Shown: positions 1 to 10,163, counted from the stretch's first letter. The stretch is 64,000 nt of DNA from Finegoldia magna ATCC 29328 (GCF_000010185.1 NC_010376.1:682001-746000), one strand, 5' to 3'. Notes: generated by a model from the sequence alone, not told the origin. Made by a program: numbers and translations.

Positions 1-427
1 GTTGAACTACGATGAATTTATACAACAATCAGGGAAAGAAATTAAAAATTTACACGTTTACCCATATATCGATGATATAGATAAAGCTTATGCAGTATCT
101 GATTTAATAGTGACAAGTAGTGGAGCTATAACATTAGCTGAATTATCTTTCCTGGGAAAAGCATCTATACTCGTTCCAAAAGCATATACAACTGAAAATC
201 ATCAAGAGCATAACGCCAGAGCTTTTGAAAAAAATGGAGCAAGTAAAGTAATATTAGAAAAAGATTTGAACTCTGATACATTGTTTGATCAAATTAACGA
301 AATATTAAGTGATGATAATTTATTAAATGAACTTTCAGAAAACTCTAAGAAAATGTCATATCCAACTGCTTGTAAAGATATCGTAGATGAACTTTACAGA
401 TTGGTAGAACAAGATGAAAAAGCTTAG
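1..427 (+). CDS. murG: MurG, C-terminal part (cut by window start)
   Basis: UDP-N-acetylglucosamine transferase that converts lipid I to lipid II on the inner face of the membrane. Only the last ~141 residues are present; the frame is open at the left edge, so the TTG at base 2 is internal and not a start. The C-terminal GT-B nucleotide-sugar domain is visible: a segment with TSSGAITLAELSFLGKAS, then a proline-rich loop and NHQEHNA, typical of the MurG UDP-GlcNAc site. The end overlaps divIB by 14 bases, so the two are co-translated. Confidence rests on this motif and on the divIB/ftsZ neighbourhood. Confidence 0.9.
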   Translation, partial: LNYDEFIQQSGKEIKNLHVYPYIDDIDKAYAVSDLIVTSSGAITLAELSFLGKASILVPKAYTTENHQEHNARAFEKNGASKVILEKDLNSDTLFDQINEILSDDNLLNELSENSKKMSYPTACKDIVDELYRLVEQDEKA

Positions 428-1136
428 AACGGTTATTATTGTCGCAATATCACTATTGATTGCGCTGATAGTGTATTTATGTGCTACAATTGACTATTTT
501 TCAATAAAAACAATAAAGGTTAAAAACAATAAAATAGTAAAATTATCTGAAATAAAAAATTATGCTAATTACTCATTAGGAGAAAATATTTTTAGATTTA
601 ACAAGAATAAATTACAAACTAAAATTAGTAAAGATATTTATATTAGAAGTGCGAATATCAAGAAAATTTATCCGAATACCATAGAAGTAACAGTAGAAGA
701 AACGAAAGATATTTGTTATTTTGAAATTGGAAAGGATAAGTTTTTTGTAGATTCTGATTTTAATGTGGTAAAGAACAAAGATAGAATTGATTATTCTAAG
801 ATTGTTAAGATAGTTGGAGCAAATGAAAATTTGTCGAAAATAAATAATTTAGAATCAGATGAAAAGTTTTACGAATTTTTGAAGAATCTTTTTTCTCATA
901 AAGTTTTAAATCAATTAACTGAAATTAATGTTTACAATGCAAGTGATATAACTTTGCTTACAAAAAATGAAATAAGCGTGTTTTTTGGAGATTTAAATGA
1001 TTCAGAAAAGAAATCTAATAATATTTCAAAAATTTTGAATGAAATTAGTACTAAAAGTATAAACACAAAAATAGTAGATACTAAAGATCCTAAAAAACCA
1101 TTTTTGATAAAAGAAAATGCAGAACAAAGTGAGTAA
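414..1136 (+). CDS. divIB: Cell division protein DivIB/FtsQ
   Basis: A 240-residue bitopic membrane protein of the divisome, expected to bridge early and late division proteins outside the membrane. It has a short basic cytoplasmic start (MKKLRT), one transmembrane helix (about residues 6-26), then a POTRA-like segment beginning with FSIKTIKVKNN and the typical YPNTIEVTVEE stretch (about residues 85-97). The C-terminal half is weakly conserved, as usual. It overlaps murG by 14 bases. In Bacillus murB sits between these genes; here it does not. The start is fixed by the overlap and the membrane anchor, although the ribosome binding site is poor. Confidence 0.88.
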   Translation: MKKLRTVIIVAISLLIALIVYLCATIDYFSIKTIKVKNNKIVKLSEIKNYANYSLGENIFRFNKNKLQTKISKDIYIRSANIKKIYPNTIEVTVEETKDICYFEIGKDKFFVDSDFNVVKNKDRIDYSKIVKIVGANENLSKINNLESDEKFYEFLKNLFSHKVLNQLTEINVYNASDITLLTKNEISVFFGDLNDSEKKSNNISKILNEISTKSINTKIVDTKDPKKPFLIKENAEQSE

Positions 1137-1469
1137 ATACAGTTTCTGTAAATCATCGTAAAGAAATAAAGCAAGATACACATTGAAAATAAGGTGTATT
1201 TATAATACATTAAAGAAAAACATGATACAAAACTGGAAACATTATCAAATTATTACAAGCGTCGCCAAAAGGATACAAAGCAATAATAATACAAAATAGA
1301 AATGCTAGATACAAACAACAAAAAAGAAATTTTAGAAAAATTATACTATAGATACAACAACGCTACAGTGTGAGACAAAAGCAGGTTTTTAACAAAAAAA
1401 CGTTGAACTTGTAGTATAATTAAATCATAGAGATTGAAATAAATTTTAATTACGAATTAGGAGGATGTT
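1137..1469 (+). other. 333-bp gap between divIB and ftsZ with spaced GATACA repeats
   Basis: No gene is supported here. The hexamer GATACA occurs at 1175, 1224, 1272, 1308 and 1351, that is every 36-49 bases, always on the + strand and mostly followed by A. One frame is open for about 38 codons after a stop (1226 to ~1346) but has no start or ribosome binding site. A short inverted repeat ATACAC/GTGTAT lies at ~1176-1199. The only promoter-like signal is near the right end. It may be decayed coding sequence or a regulatory region of ftsZ; I cannot tell which. Confidence 0.4.
1415..1420 (+). promoter_or_regulatory. Possible -10 box for ftsZ
   Basis: A perfect TATAAT about 50 bases before the ftsZ start. 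No good -35 hexamer stands 16-18 bases upstream and no TGn extension is present, so this is a weak call. It would give ftsZ its own transcript apart from murG-divIB. Confidence 0.35.
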
Positions 1470-2552
1470 ATGACTTTTGATATGGAACTAGAAGATAATG
1501 ATTTAGCAAAAATCAAAGTAATTGGTGTTGGTGGCGGTGGAAATAACGCTGTCAAGAGAATGAAAGAAGAAGGTTTACAAGGCGTTGAATTCGTAGCGGT
1601 AAATACTGACAAACAAATTTTAAATAATTTAGATATTAATACTAAATTACAAATCGGAAGCAAGATTACTAAGGGTTTGGGAGCCGGAGCTAATCCTGCA
1701 GTTGGTATGAAAGCTGCTGAAGAAAGTAGAAACGAAATCGAAGAAGCACTTGATAAAACAGACATGGTATTTGTAACTGCTGGTATGGGTGGCGGAACTG
1801 GTACTGGTGCTGCACCTGTAGTTGCACAAATTGCAAAAGAAAAAGGAATTCTTACAGTTGGCGTTGTAACAAAACCATTTACTTTTGAAGGAAGAAAAAG
1901 ACAAATGCAGGCTGAACAAGGTATCGAAGCTTTAAAGGGAAAAGTTGATACATTGGTAATAATTCCTAATGATAAATTATTACAAATTTCAGACAAGAGA
2001 ACAACAATGTCAGAAGCTTTTATGATGGCTGATGAAGTTTTGATGGATGGTATTCAAGGTATCTCTGATTTAATTGCTGTACCTAACTTAATTAACTTGG
2101 ACTTTGCTGATGTTAGATCCATTATGCTAAACCAAGGAATTGCTCACATGGGTATTGGTAAAGCGAATGGAGACAACAGAGCTATGGAAGCTGCAAAACT
2201 TGCAGTAAAATCTCCATTATTAGAAACATCAATCGGAGGAGCAAAAGCTGTTTTGATTAATGTTACAGGAAAAGAATTAGGATTATTCGAAGTTAATGAA
2301 GCTGCAGAATTAATCAGAGAAGAAGTAGATCCAGACGCTAATATTATATTTGGTGCTGGTATTGATGAGTCTTTAGGTGACGATATCAAAATTACTGTAA
2401 TTGCAACAGGATTTGATTCTGATAACCCAATGGCTAACAAATTAAAATCAAATAAAAAGTCTGATCCAGTTTCTCAAAAATCAGAAGAAACTTCTGAAAA
2501 AGATCATGATGATATAGAAATACCTTCATTCTTGAAGAGAAGAGGATTCTAA
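1470..2552 (+). CDS. ftsZ: Cell division GTPase FtsZ
   Basis: Tubulin-like GTPase that polymerises into the Z ring. The 360-residue length is normal. Visible motifs are [10 protein letters not shown] near residues 19-28, the tubulin signature [10 protein letters not shown] at residues 107-116, and the C-terminal peptide [12 protein letters not shown], the usual docking tail for FtsA, SepF and other partners, behind a charged linker. The start ATG has a strong GGAGG eight bases upstream. Its stop overlaps the nrdR start by one base (TAATG). No ftsA precedes it, so membrane tethering in this locus would depend on SepF, whose gene is at 20030. Confidence 0.98.
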   Translation: MTFDMELEDNDLAKIKVIGVGGGGNNAVKRMKEEGLQGVEFVAVNTDKQILNNLDINTKLQIGSKITKGLGAGANPAVGMKAAEESRNEIEEALDKTDMVFVTAGMGGGTGTGAAPVVAQIAKEKGILTVGVVTKPFTFEGRKRQMQAEQGIEALKGKVDTLVIIPNDKLLQISDKRTTMSEAFMMADEVLMDGIQGISDLIAVPNLINLDFADVRSIMLNQGIAHMGIGKANGDNRAMEAAKLAVKSPLLETSIGGAKAVLINVTGKELGLFEVNEAAELIREEVDPDANIIFGAGIDESLGDDIKITVIATGFDSDNPMANKLKSNKKSDPVSQKSEETSEKDHDDIEIPSFLKRRGF

Positions 2553-3004
2553 TGAAATGTCCGTTCTGTAATGCATCTGATACAAAAGTTGTAGATACTA
2601 GAGCATCTGAAGACGACAAAATTGTTAGACGAAGAAGAGAATGTATTTCTTGCCACAAAAGATTTACTACTTATGAAAGATATGACTTTAATAATCTTAC
2701 AGTGGTAAAAAAAGATAAAAACAGAGAAGCTTTTGATAGAGATAAAGTGTATCGTGGAATGAAAAAGTCTTGTGAAAAAAGACCTGTTCCAGATTCAGTG
2801 TTGCTTGAGGCTACTAAAGAGATAGAAGTTGAATTAACACATAGCAATAAAAGGGAGGTAGATTCATCTGAAATAGGTGAATTAATAATGAAAAAGCTTA
2901 AGAAAATTGACAAGGTTGCATATATTCGTTTTGCTTCTGTGTATAGAGAATTTACAGATGTTAAATCTTTTAACGAGGAAATATCAAAATTAGATAATGA
3001 ATAA
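2552..3004 (+). CDS. nrdR: Transcriptional repressor NrdR
   Basis: ATP/dATP-sensing repressor of ribonucleotide reductase genes. The 150-residue length is typical. The N-terminal zinc ribbon has C3-x2-C6 and C31-x2-C34 with the basic run RRRRECISCHKRFTTYE, followed by an ATP-cone domain (about residues 49-140) beginning VVKKDKNREAFDRDKV. It is translationally coupled to ftsZ by a one-base overlap and followed at once by a terminator. No NrdR box or ribonucleotide reductase gene lies in this window, so its targets are elsewhere. Confidence 0.95.
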   Translation: MKCPFCNASDTKVVDTRASEDDKIVRRRRECISCHKRFTTYERYDFNNLTVVKKDKNREAFDRDKVYRGMKKSCEKRPVPDSVLLEATKEIEVELTHSNKREVDSSEIGELIMKKLKKIDKVAYIRFASVYREFTDVKSFNEEISKLDNE

Positions 3005-3037
3005 GGTCGGGTAAATATCCGACCTTTAATTTTTATT
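3003..3037 (+). terminator. Terminator after nrdR
   Basis: An 8-bp stem AAGGTCGG/CCGACCTT with an 8-base loop, followed by a T-rich tail. It overlaps the nrdR stop codon and closes the ftsZ-nrdR transcript. Confidence 0.85.
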
Positions 3038-3065
3038 TAACGATATTTAATTTTTATGGTAAGAT
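3036..3065 (+). promoter_or_regulatory. Likely promoter for rarA-asnS
   Basis: TTTAAC, an 18-base spacer, then TAAGAT preceded by TGG (extended -10). It lies just after the nrdR terminator and about 32 bases before the rarA start. The -10 is imperfect. Confidence 0.45.
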
Positions 3066-3097
3066 ATAAATAAAATAAATGTTAAAGGGGAAATATT

Positions 3098-4393
3098 TTG
3101 GATTTATTTGAATATAATTTACAATTACAAAAAGAAAATAGTTCACCGTTAGCAAATAGACTTAGACCAAAAAGTTTGGATAAATATTTTGGACAATCTC
3201 ACGTGGTTGGCGAAGGAAAGCTTTTGAATAGATTGATAAAGGCTGATAAAATTCCTTCTATGATTTTTTACGGACCACCTGGAACTGGAAAAACAACCTT
3301 GGCAGAAATTATTTCGAATCAAACTAATTCTTTATTCGAAAGATTATCTGCGATTTCAAATGGAGTTAAAGACATTAGAGAAGTTATTTCAACTGCTAAG
3401 ACTAATTTGAGCATGTATAACAAAAAAACTGTTTTGTTTATTGATGAAATTCATAGATTTAACAAATCGCAACAAGACGCATTGTTAGGATATGTTGAAG
3501 ATGGAACAATTACTTTGATAGGTGCCACAACAGAAAATCCATTCTTTGAAGTGAACAAAGCTCTTTTATCTAGATGTCAAATTATCGAATTGAAACCGTT
3601 GACTGATAATGATATTAGAAATATTATAGAAAACGCACTTACAGAAGATAAAAAATTAAAAGAAATGAACATTCAAATAGATGAAAAAGCAATTGATGTT
3701 CTCGTAAATTCTGCAAATGGGGATGCGAGAAGTGCATTGAATGCTCTAGAGATTGCAGTCGAGAGCACAGATCAAGTTAATGGTTGCTTAATTATAGATG
3801 AAGATGCAATTAAAAATTCTGTATTTAAACCTGTTTTGAAATACGATAAAGAAGAAGATCACTATAATGTTATATCTGCATTTATTAAATCTATGAGAGG
3901 TTCTGATATTGACGCAGCTTTATATTACTTAGCAAGAATGATTGAAAGCGGTGAAGATCCTAAATTTATTGCCAGAAGAATGGTGATTTTTGCATCAGAA
4001 GATATTGGACTCGCAAATCCTGAGGCTTTGACTGTGGCTATTAATGTATTTAACGCAGTTAATTTAATAGGGCTACCAGAATGTAGGATAAATTTATCGA
4101 ATGGTGTAATCTATCTTGCATCAAGTGAAAAATCTAATACATCATATATAGCGATCGATAAGGCATTGGAAGATATTCGCCAAAACAAGATTTACGATGT
4201 TCCTAGTCATTTAAAAGACGCTCACTATTATGGAGCAAAATCGTTGAATAGAGGTCTAGGATACAAATATCCACACAGTGACGATTCGTATCAACAATAC
4301 TTACCTGACGAATTGAAAAATCAAAAATATTACGATCCAAAAGATATTGGATTTGAAAGCAAAATATATAAAAAAATAAGGAGTAAAGAATGA
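3098..4393 (+). CDS. rarA: Replication-associated recombination protein RarA/MgsA
   Basis: AAA+ ATPase of the clamp-loader-like RarA/WRNIP1 family, acting at stalled replication forks. At 431 residues it is of usual length. Walker A is GPPGTGKT (residues 59-66), Walker [11 protein letters not shown] follows around residue 112, then a sensor [11 protein letters not shown]. The C-terminal helical tetramerisation region contains the family stretch [11 protein letters not shown]. The start is TTG, chosen because AAAGGGGA stands at the right distance upstream and the N-terminus (MDLFEYNLQ) matches the family. It overlaps asnS by 4 bases (ATGA). Confidence 0.95.
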   Translation: MDLFEYNLQLQKENSSPLANRLRPKSLDKYFGQSHVVGEGKLLNRLIKADKIPSMIFYGPPGTGKTTLAEIISNQTNSLFERLSAISNGVKDIREVISTAKTNLSMYNKKTVLFIDEIHRFNKSQQDALLGYVEDGTITLIGATTENPFFEVNKALLSRCQIIELKPLTDNDIRNIIENALTEDKKLKEMNIQIDEKAIDVLVNSANGDARSALNALEIAVESTDQVNGCLIIDEDAIKNSVFKPVLKYDKEEDHYNVISAFIKSMRGSDIDAALYYLARMIESGEDPKFIARRMVIFASEDIGLANPEALTVAINVFNAVNLIGLPECRINLSNGVIYLASSEKSNTSYIAIDKALEDIRQNKIYDVPSHLKDAHYYGAKSLNRGLGYKYPHSDDSYQQYLPDELKNQKYYDPKDIGFESKIYKKIRSKE

Positions 4394-5775
4394 TATTAAT
4401 TAAAGATTTGATTAAAGATTACGAAAAGTATTCTGACAAAGAAGTTGAAGTTGGAGGTTGGATTAAAAACTCAAGATTTAGTAAAAATGTTGGTTTTATT
4501 GAACTAAATGACGGAACTTTCTTCAATCCTGTTCAAATTGTTGTAGGAAAAGATAATGAGGATTTTGAAAGGGCTGAAAAGTTAAAACTAAGCTCTGCAA
4601 TTATTGTTGTAGGTAAATTAGTTTTGACTCCAAATTCTAAGCAACCATTTGAAATTCAAGCGTCAAAAGTTATTGTAGAAGGAGAATCTACTGATGATTA
4701 TCCACTACAAAAGAAAAGACATACATTTGAATTTTTGAGAACAATTTTACACTTAAGACCAAGAACAAATACATTTAATGCTGTATTTAGAGTTAGAAGC
4801 AGATTAGCATTTGCTATTCATAAATTCTTTAATGAAAGAGGATTCGTTTATGTTCATACTCCAATTATAACAGGCAGTGATGCTGAAGGTGCTGGAGAAA
4901 TGTTCAGAGTTACAACATTGGATTTGGATAATCTTCCAAAAGATGATGACGGAAATGTTGATTTCACACAAGATTTCTTCTCAAAATCTACTAACTTAAC
5001 TGTAAGTGGTCAATTGCAAGCAGAAGCTTACGCACTAGCTTTCAGAAATGTATATACATTTGGACCAACTTTTAGAAGTGAACATTCTAATACTCCTAGA
5101 CATGCGGCAGAATTTTGGATGATGGAACCTGAAATATGTTTCGCAGATTTGGATGATGTGTGTAGCTTAGCCGAAGATATGGTTAGATATATCATAAAAG
5201 ATGTTATGGAAAATTGTGAAGAGGAAATTAAATTCTTTAATAGTTTTGTAGACAAGAACTTGATTGAAAGATTGACAAAAGTTGCAAACAAATCATTCAA
5301 AAAATTAACTTATACTGAAGCTATTGATATTCTAAAAAAATCAGGAGAAAAGTTTGAATACCCTGTTAAATGGGGAATGGATCTACAAACAGAACACGAA
5401 AAATATTTGAGTGAAAAAGTTGTTGACGGTCCAGTGTTTGTTACTGATTATCCAAAAGAAATCAAAGCTTTTTACATGAGACTTAATGACGACAAAAAAA
5501 CAGTTGCTGCAACTGACCTTTTAGTTCCAGGAATTGGTGAGTTAATTGGTGGAAGCCAAAGAGAAGAAAGATTTGAATTATTGGATCAAAAAATGGATGA
5601 GCTAGGTTTCAACAAAGAAGAATATAAATGGTATCTTGATTTAAGAAAATACGGTGGGGTTAAACACGGCGGATTTGGACTTGGATTTGAAAGAATGGTA
5701 ATGTACATGACAGGAATGTCAAATATAAGAGATGTCATTCCGTTCCCAAGAACTGTTGGACATTGTGAATATTAA
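4390..5775 (+). CDS. asnS: Asparaginyl-tRNA synthetase
   Basis: Class II synthetase charging tRNA-Asn. The 461 residues comprise an N-terminal OB-fold anticodon-binding domain (about 15-105, with [21 protein letters not shown]) and a class II catalytic core. Motif 2 is visible as [21 protein letters not shown], and motif 3 as [15 protein letters not shown]. The asparagine-type signature GGSQREER is present, and there is no long AspRS insertion. It is coupled to rarA by a 4-base overlap. No T-box precedes it, unlike leuS next door. Confidence 0.96.
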   Translation: MILIKDLIKDYEKYSDKEVEVGGWIKNSRFSKNVGFIELNDGTFFNPVQIVVGKDNEDFERAEKLKLSSAIIVVGKLVLTPNSKQPFEIQASKVIVEGESTDDYPLQKKRHTFEFLRTILHLRPRTNTFNAVFRVRSRLAFAIHKFFNERGFVYVHTPIITGSDAEGAGEMFRVTTLDLDNLPKDDDGNVDFTQDFFSKSTNLTVSGQLQAEAYALAFRNVYTFGPTFRSEHSNTPRHAAEFWMMEPEICFADLDDVCSLAEDMVRYIIKDVMENCEEEIKFFNSFVDKNLIERLTKVANKSFKKLTYTEAIDILKKSGEKFEYPVKWGMDLQTEHEKYLSEKVVDGPVFVTDYPKEIKAFYMRLNDDKKTVAATDLLVPGIGELIGGSQREERFELLDQKMDELGFNKEEYKWYLDLRKYGGVKHGGFGLGFERMVMYMTGMSNIRDVIPFPRTVGHCEY

Positions 5776-5777
5776 TA

Positions 5778-5806
5778 TTGTATTTAATTCTTTGATGTGG
5801 TATCAT
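5778..5806 (+). promoter_or_regulatory. Promoter of the leuS T-box transcript
   Basis: TTGTAT, exactly 17 bases, TATCAT. Transcription would begin near 5813, leaving a ~230-base leader, the right length for a T-box RNA. Confidence 0.6.
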
Positions 5807-5812
5807 AGTAAT

Positions 5813-6027
5813 AAGTTTTTATAATAATATTTGAATAAAAGTAGTAAATAATTAAAAAATTTCAGAGAGTTGATGGGCGGTGCGAATCAATATTTAAGGT
5901 TATTGAACTTGTTTATTAAAAGAATATTCGTATATCTGCGTTAAAGATTTGAGTGGGATTAACCAATAAGAGTGGTACCGCGGAATTTTATTTCGTCTCT
6001 TCTATGCAAGAGGCGAATTTTTTATTA
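5813..6027 (+). promoter_or_regulatory. T-box leader (tRNA-Leu sensing) with attenuator
   Basis: An uncharged-tRNA riboswitch upstream of leuS. Stem I landmarks are AGAGAG with GATGG and GGTG at ~5863-5883. A GAACTT at 5905-5910 offers the Leu codon CTT (5908-5910) as specifier. The T-box is AGAGTGGTACCGCGG at ~5970-5983, one base different from the common AGGGTGG form. The terminator TTCGTCTCTT/AAGAGGCGAA (5992-6001 with 6008-6017) is followed by a T run. Uncharged tRNA-Leu should favour the antiterminator and leuS expression. The specifier call is from motif position, not a folded model. Confidence 0.93.
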
Positions 6028-6040
6028 TTTGGAGGTAAAA

Positions 6041-8449
6041 ATGGATAAATATAATCCGAATTCAATTGAGAAAAAGTGGCAAAAATATTGGGAAGAAAAC
6101 AAAACTTTTAAAACTTCTGATGATAAATCTAAAAAAAGATTTTACGCATTAGTAGAGTTTCCTTATCCATCTGGACAAGGATTACACGTAGGTCATCCAA
6201 GACCATACACTGCACTAGATATTGTTTCAAGAAAAAGAAGAATGCAAGGATACAATGTTTTATATCCTATGGGTTGGGATGCTTTTGGACTTCCAACAGA
6301 AAATTTTGCTATTAAGAATAAAATAAGACCTGAAGTTGTTACTGAAAATAATATAAAAAACTTCAAAAGACAAATGCAATCAATCGGATTTTCTTTTGAT
6401 TGGGATAGAGAAATAAACACAACAGATCCAGATTATTATAAATGGACTCAATGGATTTTCATTCAAATGTTCAAAAAAGGACTTGCTTATAAAAAAGAAA
6501 TGCCTATTAATTGGTGTCCATCATGTAAAACTGGACTTGCAAATGAAGAAGTAATCAATGGTCACTGCGAAAGATGTGGTGGTCAAGTTGTCAGAAAAGT
6601 TAAGAACCAATGGATGCTTAAAATTACTGAGTACGCTGACAGACTTATTGATGATTTAAAAGATGTTGATTATTTTGATAGAATTAAATCTCAACAAATC
6701 AATTGGATTGGAAGATCATATGGAGCAGAAATTAATTTTGCGGTAAAAGAAGTTGATGAAAAAATCACTGTATTTACAACAAGAGCAGATACTATATTTG
6801 GTGCTACTTACATGGTTATTTCAGTTGATCATCCTTTGATTGAAAAATATAGTGATAGAATTAAAAACATTGATGAAATTAGAAGCTATAGGTCAGAAGT
6901 TGCTAAAAAATCAGAATTAGAAAGAACAGATTTATCTAAAGAAAAAACAGGATATAAAATTGATGGATTAACAGCTATTAATCCTTTGACAAACAAAGAA
7001 ATCCCTGTTTATGTTTCAGATTATGTATTGATGACTTACGGAACAGGTGCTATCATGGCAGTTCCTGCCCATGATGATAGGGACTACGAATTTGCTAAAA
7101 AATTCAACATTGAAATGATTCCTGTAATTGAAGGATCTGACATACAAAATTGCGCATTCACGGAAACAAATGAAGGAAATCTTATTAATTCAGGATTTTT
7201 AAATGGCTTGACTGTAGATGAAGCAAAAGAAAAAATGTATGAATACATTGAAGAAAAAGAAATAGGTCATAAGAAAACAAATTACAAATTAAGAGACTGG
7301 GTATTTTCAAGACAAAGGTATTGGGGAGAGCCAATTCCATTGGTTTACTGTGAGCATTGTGGATGGGTTCCATTGGATGAGAAAGATTTGCCATTGGTAT
7401 TACCAAAGGTAGATAATTATGAACCAACAGATAATGGAGAATCTCCACTATCAAAAATAGATGATTTTGTTCACACAAAATGTCCAAAATGTGGCAGAGA
7501 TGCGGTTAGAGAAACTGATACAATGCCACAATGGGCTGGATCTTCTTGGTATTATTTAAGATATACTGATCCACACAATGATGAAGCTATAGCTAGCAAA
7601 GAAAACTTAGACTATTATACACCTGTAGATTGGTACAACGGTGGAATGGAACACACTACACTTCACTTATTGTATTCTAGATTTTGGCATAAATTCTTGT
7701 ATGATATCGGAGTAGTTCCTACAAAAGAACCATACATGAAGAGAACTAGCCATGGAATGATTTTAGGGGACAATAATGAAAAAATGAGTAAGTCTCGTGG
7801 TAATGTCGTAAATCCAGATGATATAGTTAGAGATTTCGGTGCAGATACTTTGAGATGTTATGAAATGTTTATTGGAGATTTTGAAAAATCAGCTCCATGG
7901 TCAGAAAATGGAGTTAAAGGTTGTAGAAAATTCTTGGATAAAGTTTGGAGAACACAAGATTTAGTTGACGGCGATTCTAATTTTGAAAAAATGGAAACTC
8001 TGATTCACCAAACTATTAAAAAAGTTAGTGAAGATTATGAAAATTTGAAATTCAATACAGCGATTGCACAACTTATGACATTATTGAATGAATTCAACAA
8101 CTTAGACAAAATCTCCAAGGAACAATTTAAAATTTTCTTGATATTATTAAATCCAGTGTGTCCACATATTACAGAAGAAATTTGGCAAAGAATGGGATAT
8201 GAAGGATATGTTCATGAATCTAGCTGGCCTGAATATGATGAATCAAAGACTATCCTAGATGTCATAGAACTTCCTATCCAAGTGAATGGTAAATTAAGAG
8301 CAACAGTAGAAATAAATAGAGAAGCTTCAGAAGATGAAGTTTATGAAAAAGCTGTTAAGGATGATGTTGTTGCAAAATATCTTGAAAACAAAAATGTAGT
8401 TAAGAAAATTTATGTTAAAGGAAGAATTTTTAATATAATTGTAAAATAA
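6041..8449 (+). CDS. leuS: Leucyl-tRNA synthetase
   Basis: Class I synthetase charging tRNA-Leu. The ATG at 6041 is chosen because GGAGG lies just upstream and the protein then begins [17 protein letters not shown], the normal LeuRS N-terminus; the longer open frame from 5972 runs through the T-box and terminator. The 802 residues include HVGH (49-52), a zinc-ribbon Cys set ([22 protein letters not shown]), the CP1 editing domain ([14 protein letters not shown]) and KMSKS in [15 protein letters not shown]. Its own terminator follows. Expression is controlled by the preceding leader. Confidence 0.98.
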
Positions 8450-8456
8450 TTTTGGT

Positions 8457-8495
8457 AATAGTAGATTGAGTTATCTTAATCTACTATTATTATTG
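8457..8495 (+). terminator. Terminator after leuS
   Basis: An 11-bp stem AATAGTAGATT/AATCTACTATT with a 10-base loop and a short T/A-rich tail. The tail is weak, but the position right after leuS and before a new promoter supports it. Confidence 0.65.
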
Positions 8496-8521
8496 ACATA
8501 GGATATTTACACAACTATTTT
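8493..8521 (+). promoter_or_regulatory. Promoter of the Rrf2 regulator gene
   Basis: A perfect TTGACA, 17 bases, then TATTTT. The -10 is weak, as is common for regulated promoters. A perfect dyad follows immediately downstream. Confidence 0.65.
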
Positions 8522-8523
8522 AC

Positions 8524-8542
8524 TATGATAAAATTTATCATA
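8524..8542 (+). promoter_or_regulatory. Perfect palindrome, likely Rrf2 operator
   Basis: TATGATAAAATTTATCATA, 9-bp arms around one central base. It lies between the -10 region and the ribosome binding site of the Rrf2-family gene, so a bound protein would block transcription. Autoregulation is inferred from the position; no binding data are visible here. Confidence 0.6.
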
Positions 8543-8555
8543 AATAGGAGGGCTT

Positions 8556-8963
8556 ATGAGATTATCTACTAGAGGAAGATATGGGCTTGCGGCAATGATA
8601 TATTTAGGCAAAAAATATGGAGATAATCCAGTTAGTTTGAATGAAATATCAAAAGCTACAGGACTTAGTAATAATTATTTAGAACAACTTATTCGAGAAT
8701 TAAAAAAACAAGATTTAGTAATTTCTGTTAGAGGTGTACAAGGTGGTTATTTATTAAAAAAATCACCAAAAGAAATTTCGGTTGCCGAAATCTTGGAGTG
8801 CTTGGAAGAGTTCTTTGGAGTGACAGAATGCTCTGTAGTTCCTGGACTATGTTCAAGAGAAGATACTTGTCCATCTAGACTTATTTGGACTCAAATGCAT
8901 GACGATATGATTAATAGTATTAAAAACGTAAGTTTACAAGACCTGATTAGCAAAGAGAAATAG
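8556..8963 (+). CDS. Rrf2/IscR-family transcriptional regulator
   Basis: A 135-residue winged-helix regulator. It starts MRLSTRGRYGLAAMIYLGKKYG, the classic Rrf2 N-terminus, with a recognition-helix region SNNYLEQLIRELKK and the wing VRGVQGGYLLKK. Three cysteines at 92, 99 and 105 (C-x6-C-x5-C) match the position of the Fe-S ligands in IscR, with one extra residue in the first spacing. CymR-type members lack these, so an iron-sulfur or redox sensor is likely. No nifS or iscU neighbours are present. Two bases separate it from the permease gene, so the two are co-transcribed. Confidence 0.9.
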   Translation: MRLSTRGRYGLAAMIYLGKKYGDNPVSLNEISKATGLSNNYLEQLIRELKKQDLVISVRGVQGGYLLKKSPKEISVAEILECLEEFFGVTECSVVPGLCSREDTCPSRLIWTQMHDDMINSIKNVSLQDLISKEK

Positions 8964-8965
8964 AT

Positions 8966-10153
8966 ATGATTATTAATTCTGAATTTCTACACAATGCATT
9001 AGTATTTATAACTATTATTTTCATGGTATTTGGAACGTATTTTTTGATTACTGTGGGAAATAGTAAGGTAGATGAGAAATACAAAATTGTATTTAATTTC
9101 CATAAAATAAAAAAAACTACTATATTGATACTTATTCTATTGGGATTATTGGCTTTATTTTCAAAGTATCCTGTAATTTATCACACTATCAATACTTTAT
9201 TGATAGGAATAATACTTTCATACATTATCAATCCTTTGGTTAAGTACTTTGAAAATAAAGGAATCAGAAGGTCGTTTGCAATTTTAATAATATATGTCAT
9301 AGTAATATTTTTGATAATATTATTAGGAATGATTGTTGTTCCTCAAACTATTCAACAAATCAAAAAAATGATAATTAGTTTACCTGGTTTTATGGCCGAT
9401 ATTTCTATAAAAGTAAATGATTTTAATAGAAAAATATTCAAAGAGTATCCTAATGTAAGCAAAATAATGTCCAATGCGATGCAAACAGTTAATCAAAAAC
9501 TTGGGACAATTCAAACTTCGATATTGGACATGTTATCACAAACAGGAAATATTACAGGAAGTATTTTTACTAATTTACTTAGAATTATTTTAATTCCTGT
9601 TGTTAGTTTTTATATGTTATTGGATAAAGAAAAATGCATTGATTTTATAATGGGATTTATACCAAATAAAAATAAAGACAAGTTTTTGAGCGTTTGCAAT
9701 GATATGGATAAAGCTTACAGCGAATTCATTCGTGGTAGATTAATAATGGCGATATTTGTAGGAGTGCTTACAGCTATTGCTTTAATTATAATGAGAGTTG
9801 ATTTTGCGATTATCATAGGAATACTTACTATGGTAGGAGATATTATTCCTTATATTGGCCCTTTTATAGCGGTAACACCAGCTTTTATATTGGCTTTTTT
9901 AGACAGCCCAATAAAAGCTGTGGTTGTTGTAATTGTATTCGTATCTATACAATGGGTTGAAAACAACATACTTGCACCTAAATTGTTGGGTTCAAAAATT
10001 GGTATTAATCCATTGTTAGTAATTGTTAGTTTGATAATAGGTGGTGGAATGTTTGGAGTTGTAGGTATGATTTTATCAGTTCCATTCGTTGCTACAATTA
10101 AAATATTATATTTACATTTTAAAGATAAAATTAAAATGTTTTTTAAAAATTAG
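8966..10153 (+). CDS. AI-2E/PerM-family membrane permease
   Basis: A 395-residue polytopic protein with about eight hydrophobic segments, arranged as in the AI-2E transporter (PerM/YtvI/TqsA) family: paired N-terminal helices, a long loop about residues 130-190, then a C-terminal set including the region [16 protein letters not shown] and the following VQWVENN-like segment. Family members have been linked to autoinducer export, sporulation or sodium/proton exchange, so the substrate here is unknown. It follows the Rrf2 gene by two bases and may share its control. alaS begins 10 bases downstream. Confidence 0.85.
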
Positions 10154-10163
10154 TGAGGTTATA

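Noticed and set aside
1457-1996. Minus-strand 179-codon open frame opposite ftsZ
   Set aside because: It is antisense to a highly conserved gene, lacks a ribosome binding site and shows low-complexity S/A/P composition.
3028-3100. T-box or riboswitch upstream of rarA-asnS
   Set aside because: The 93-base gap holds only the nrdR terminator, a promoter and a ribosome binding site; no T-box motif is present.
5972-6040. Extended N-terminus of leuS from GTG 5972
   Set aside because: This stretch is the T-box antiterminator and terminator; the ATG at 6041 has GGAGG and the family N-terminus.
10089-10163. Extended N-terminus of alaS
   Set aside because: It lies inside the permease gene; ATG 10164 has a ribosome binding site and the conserved AlaRS start.
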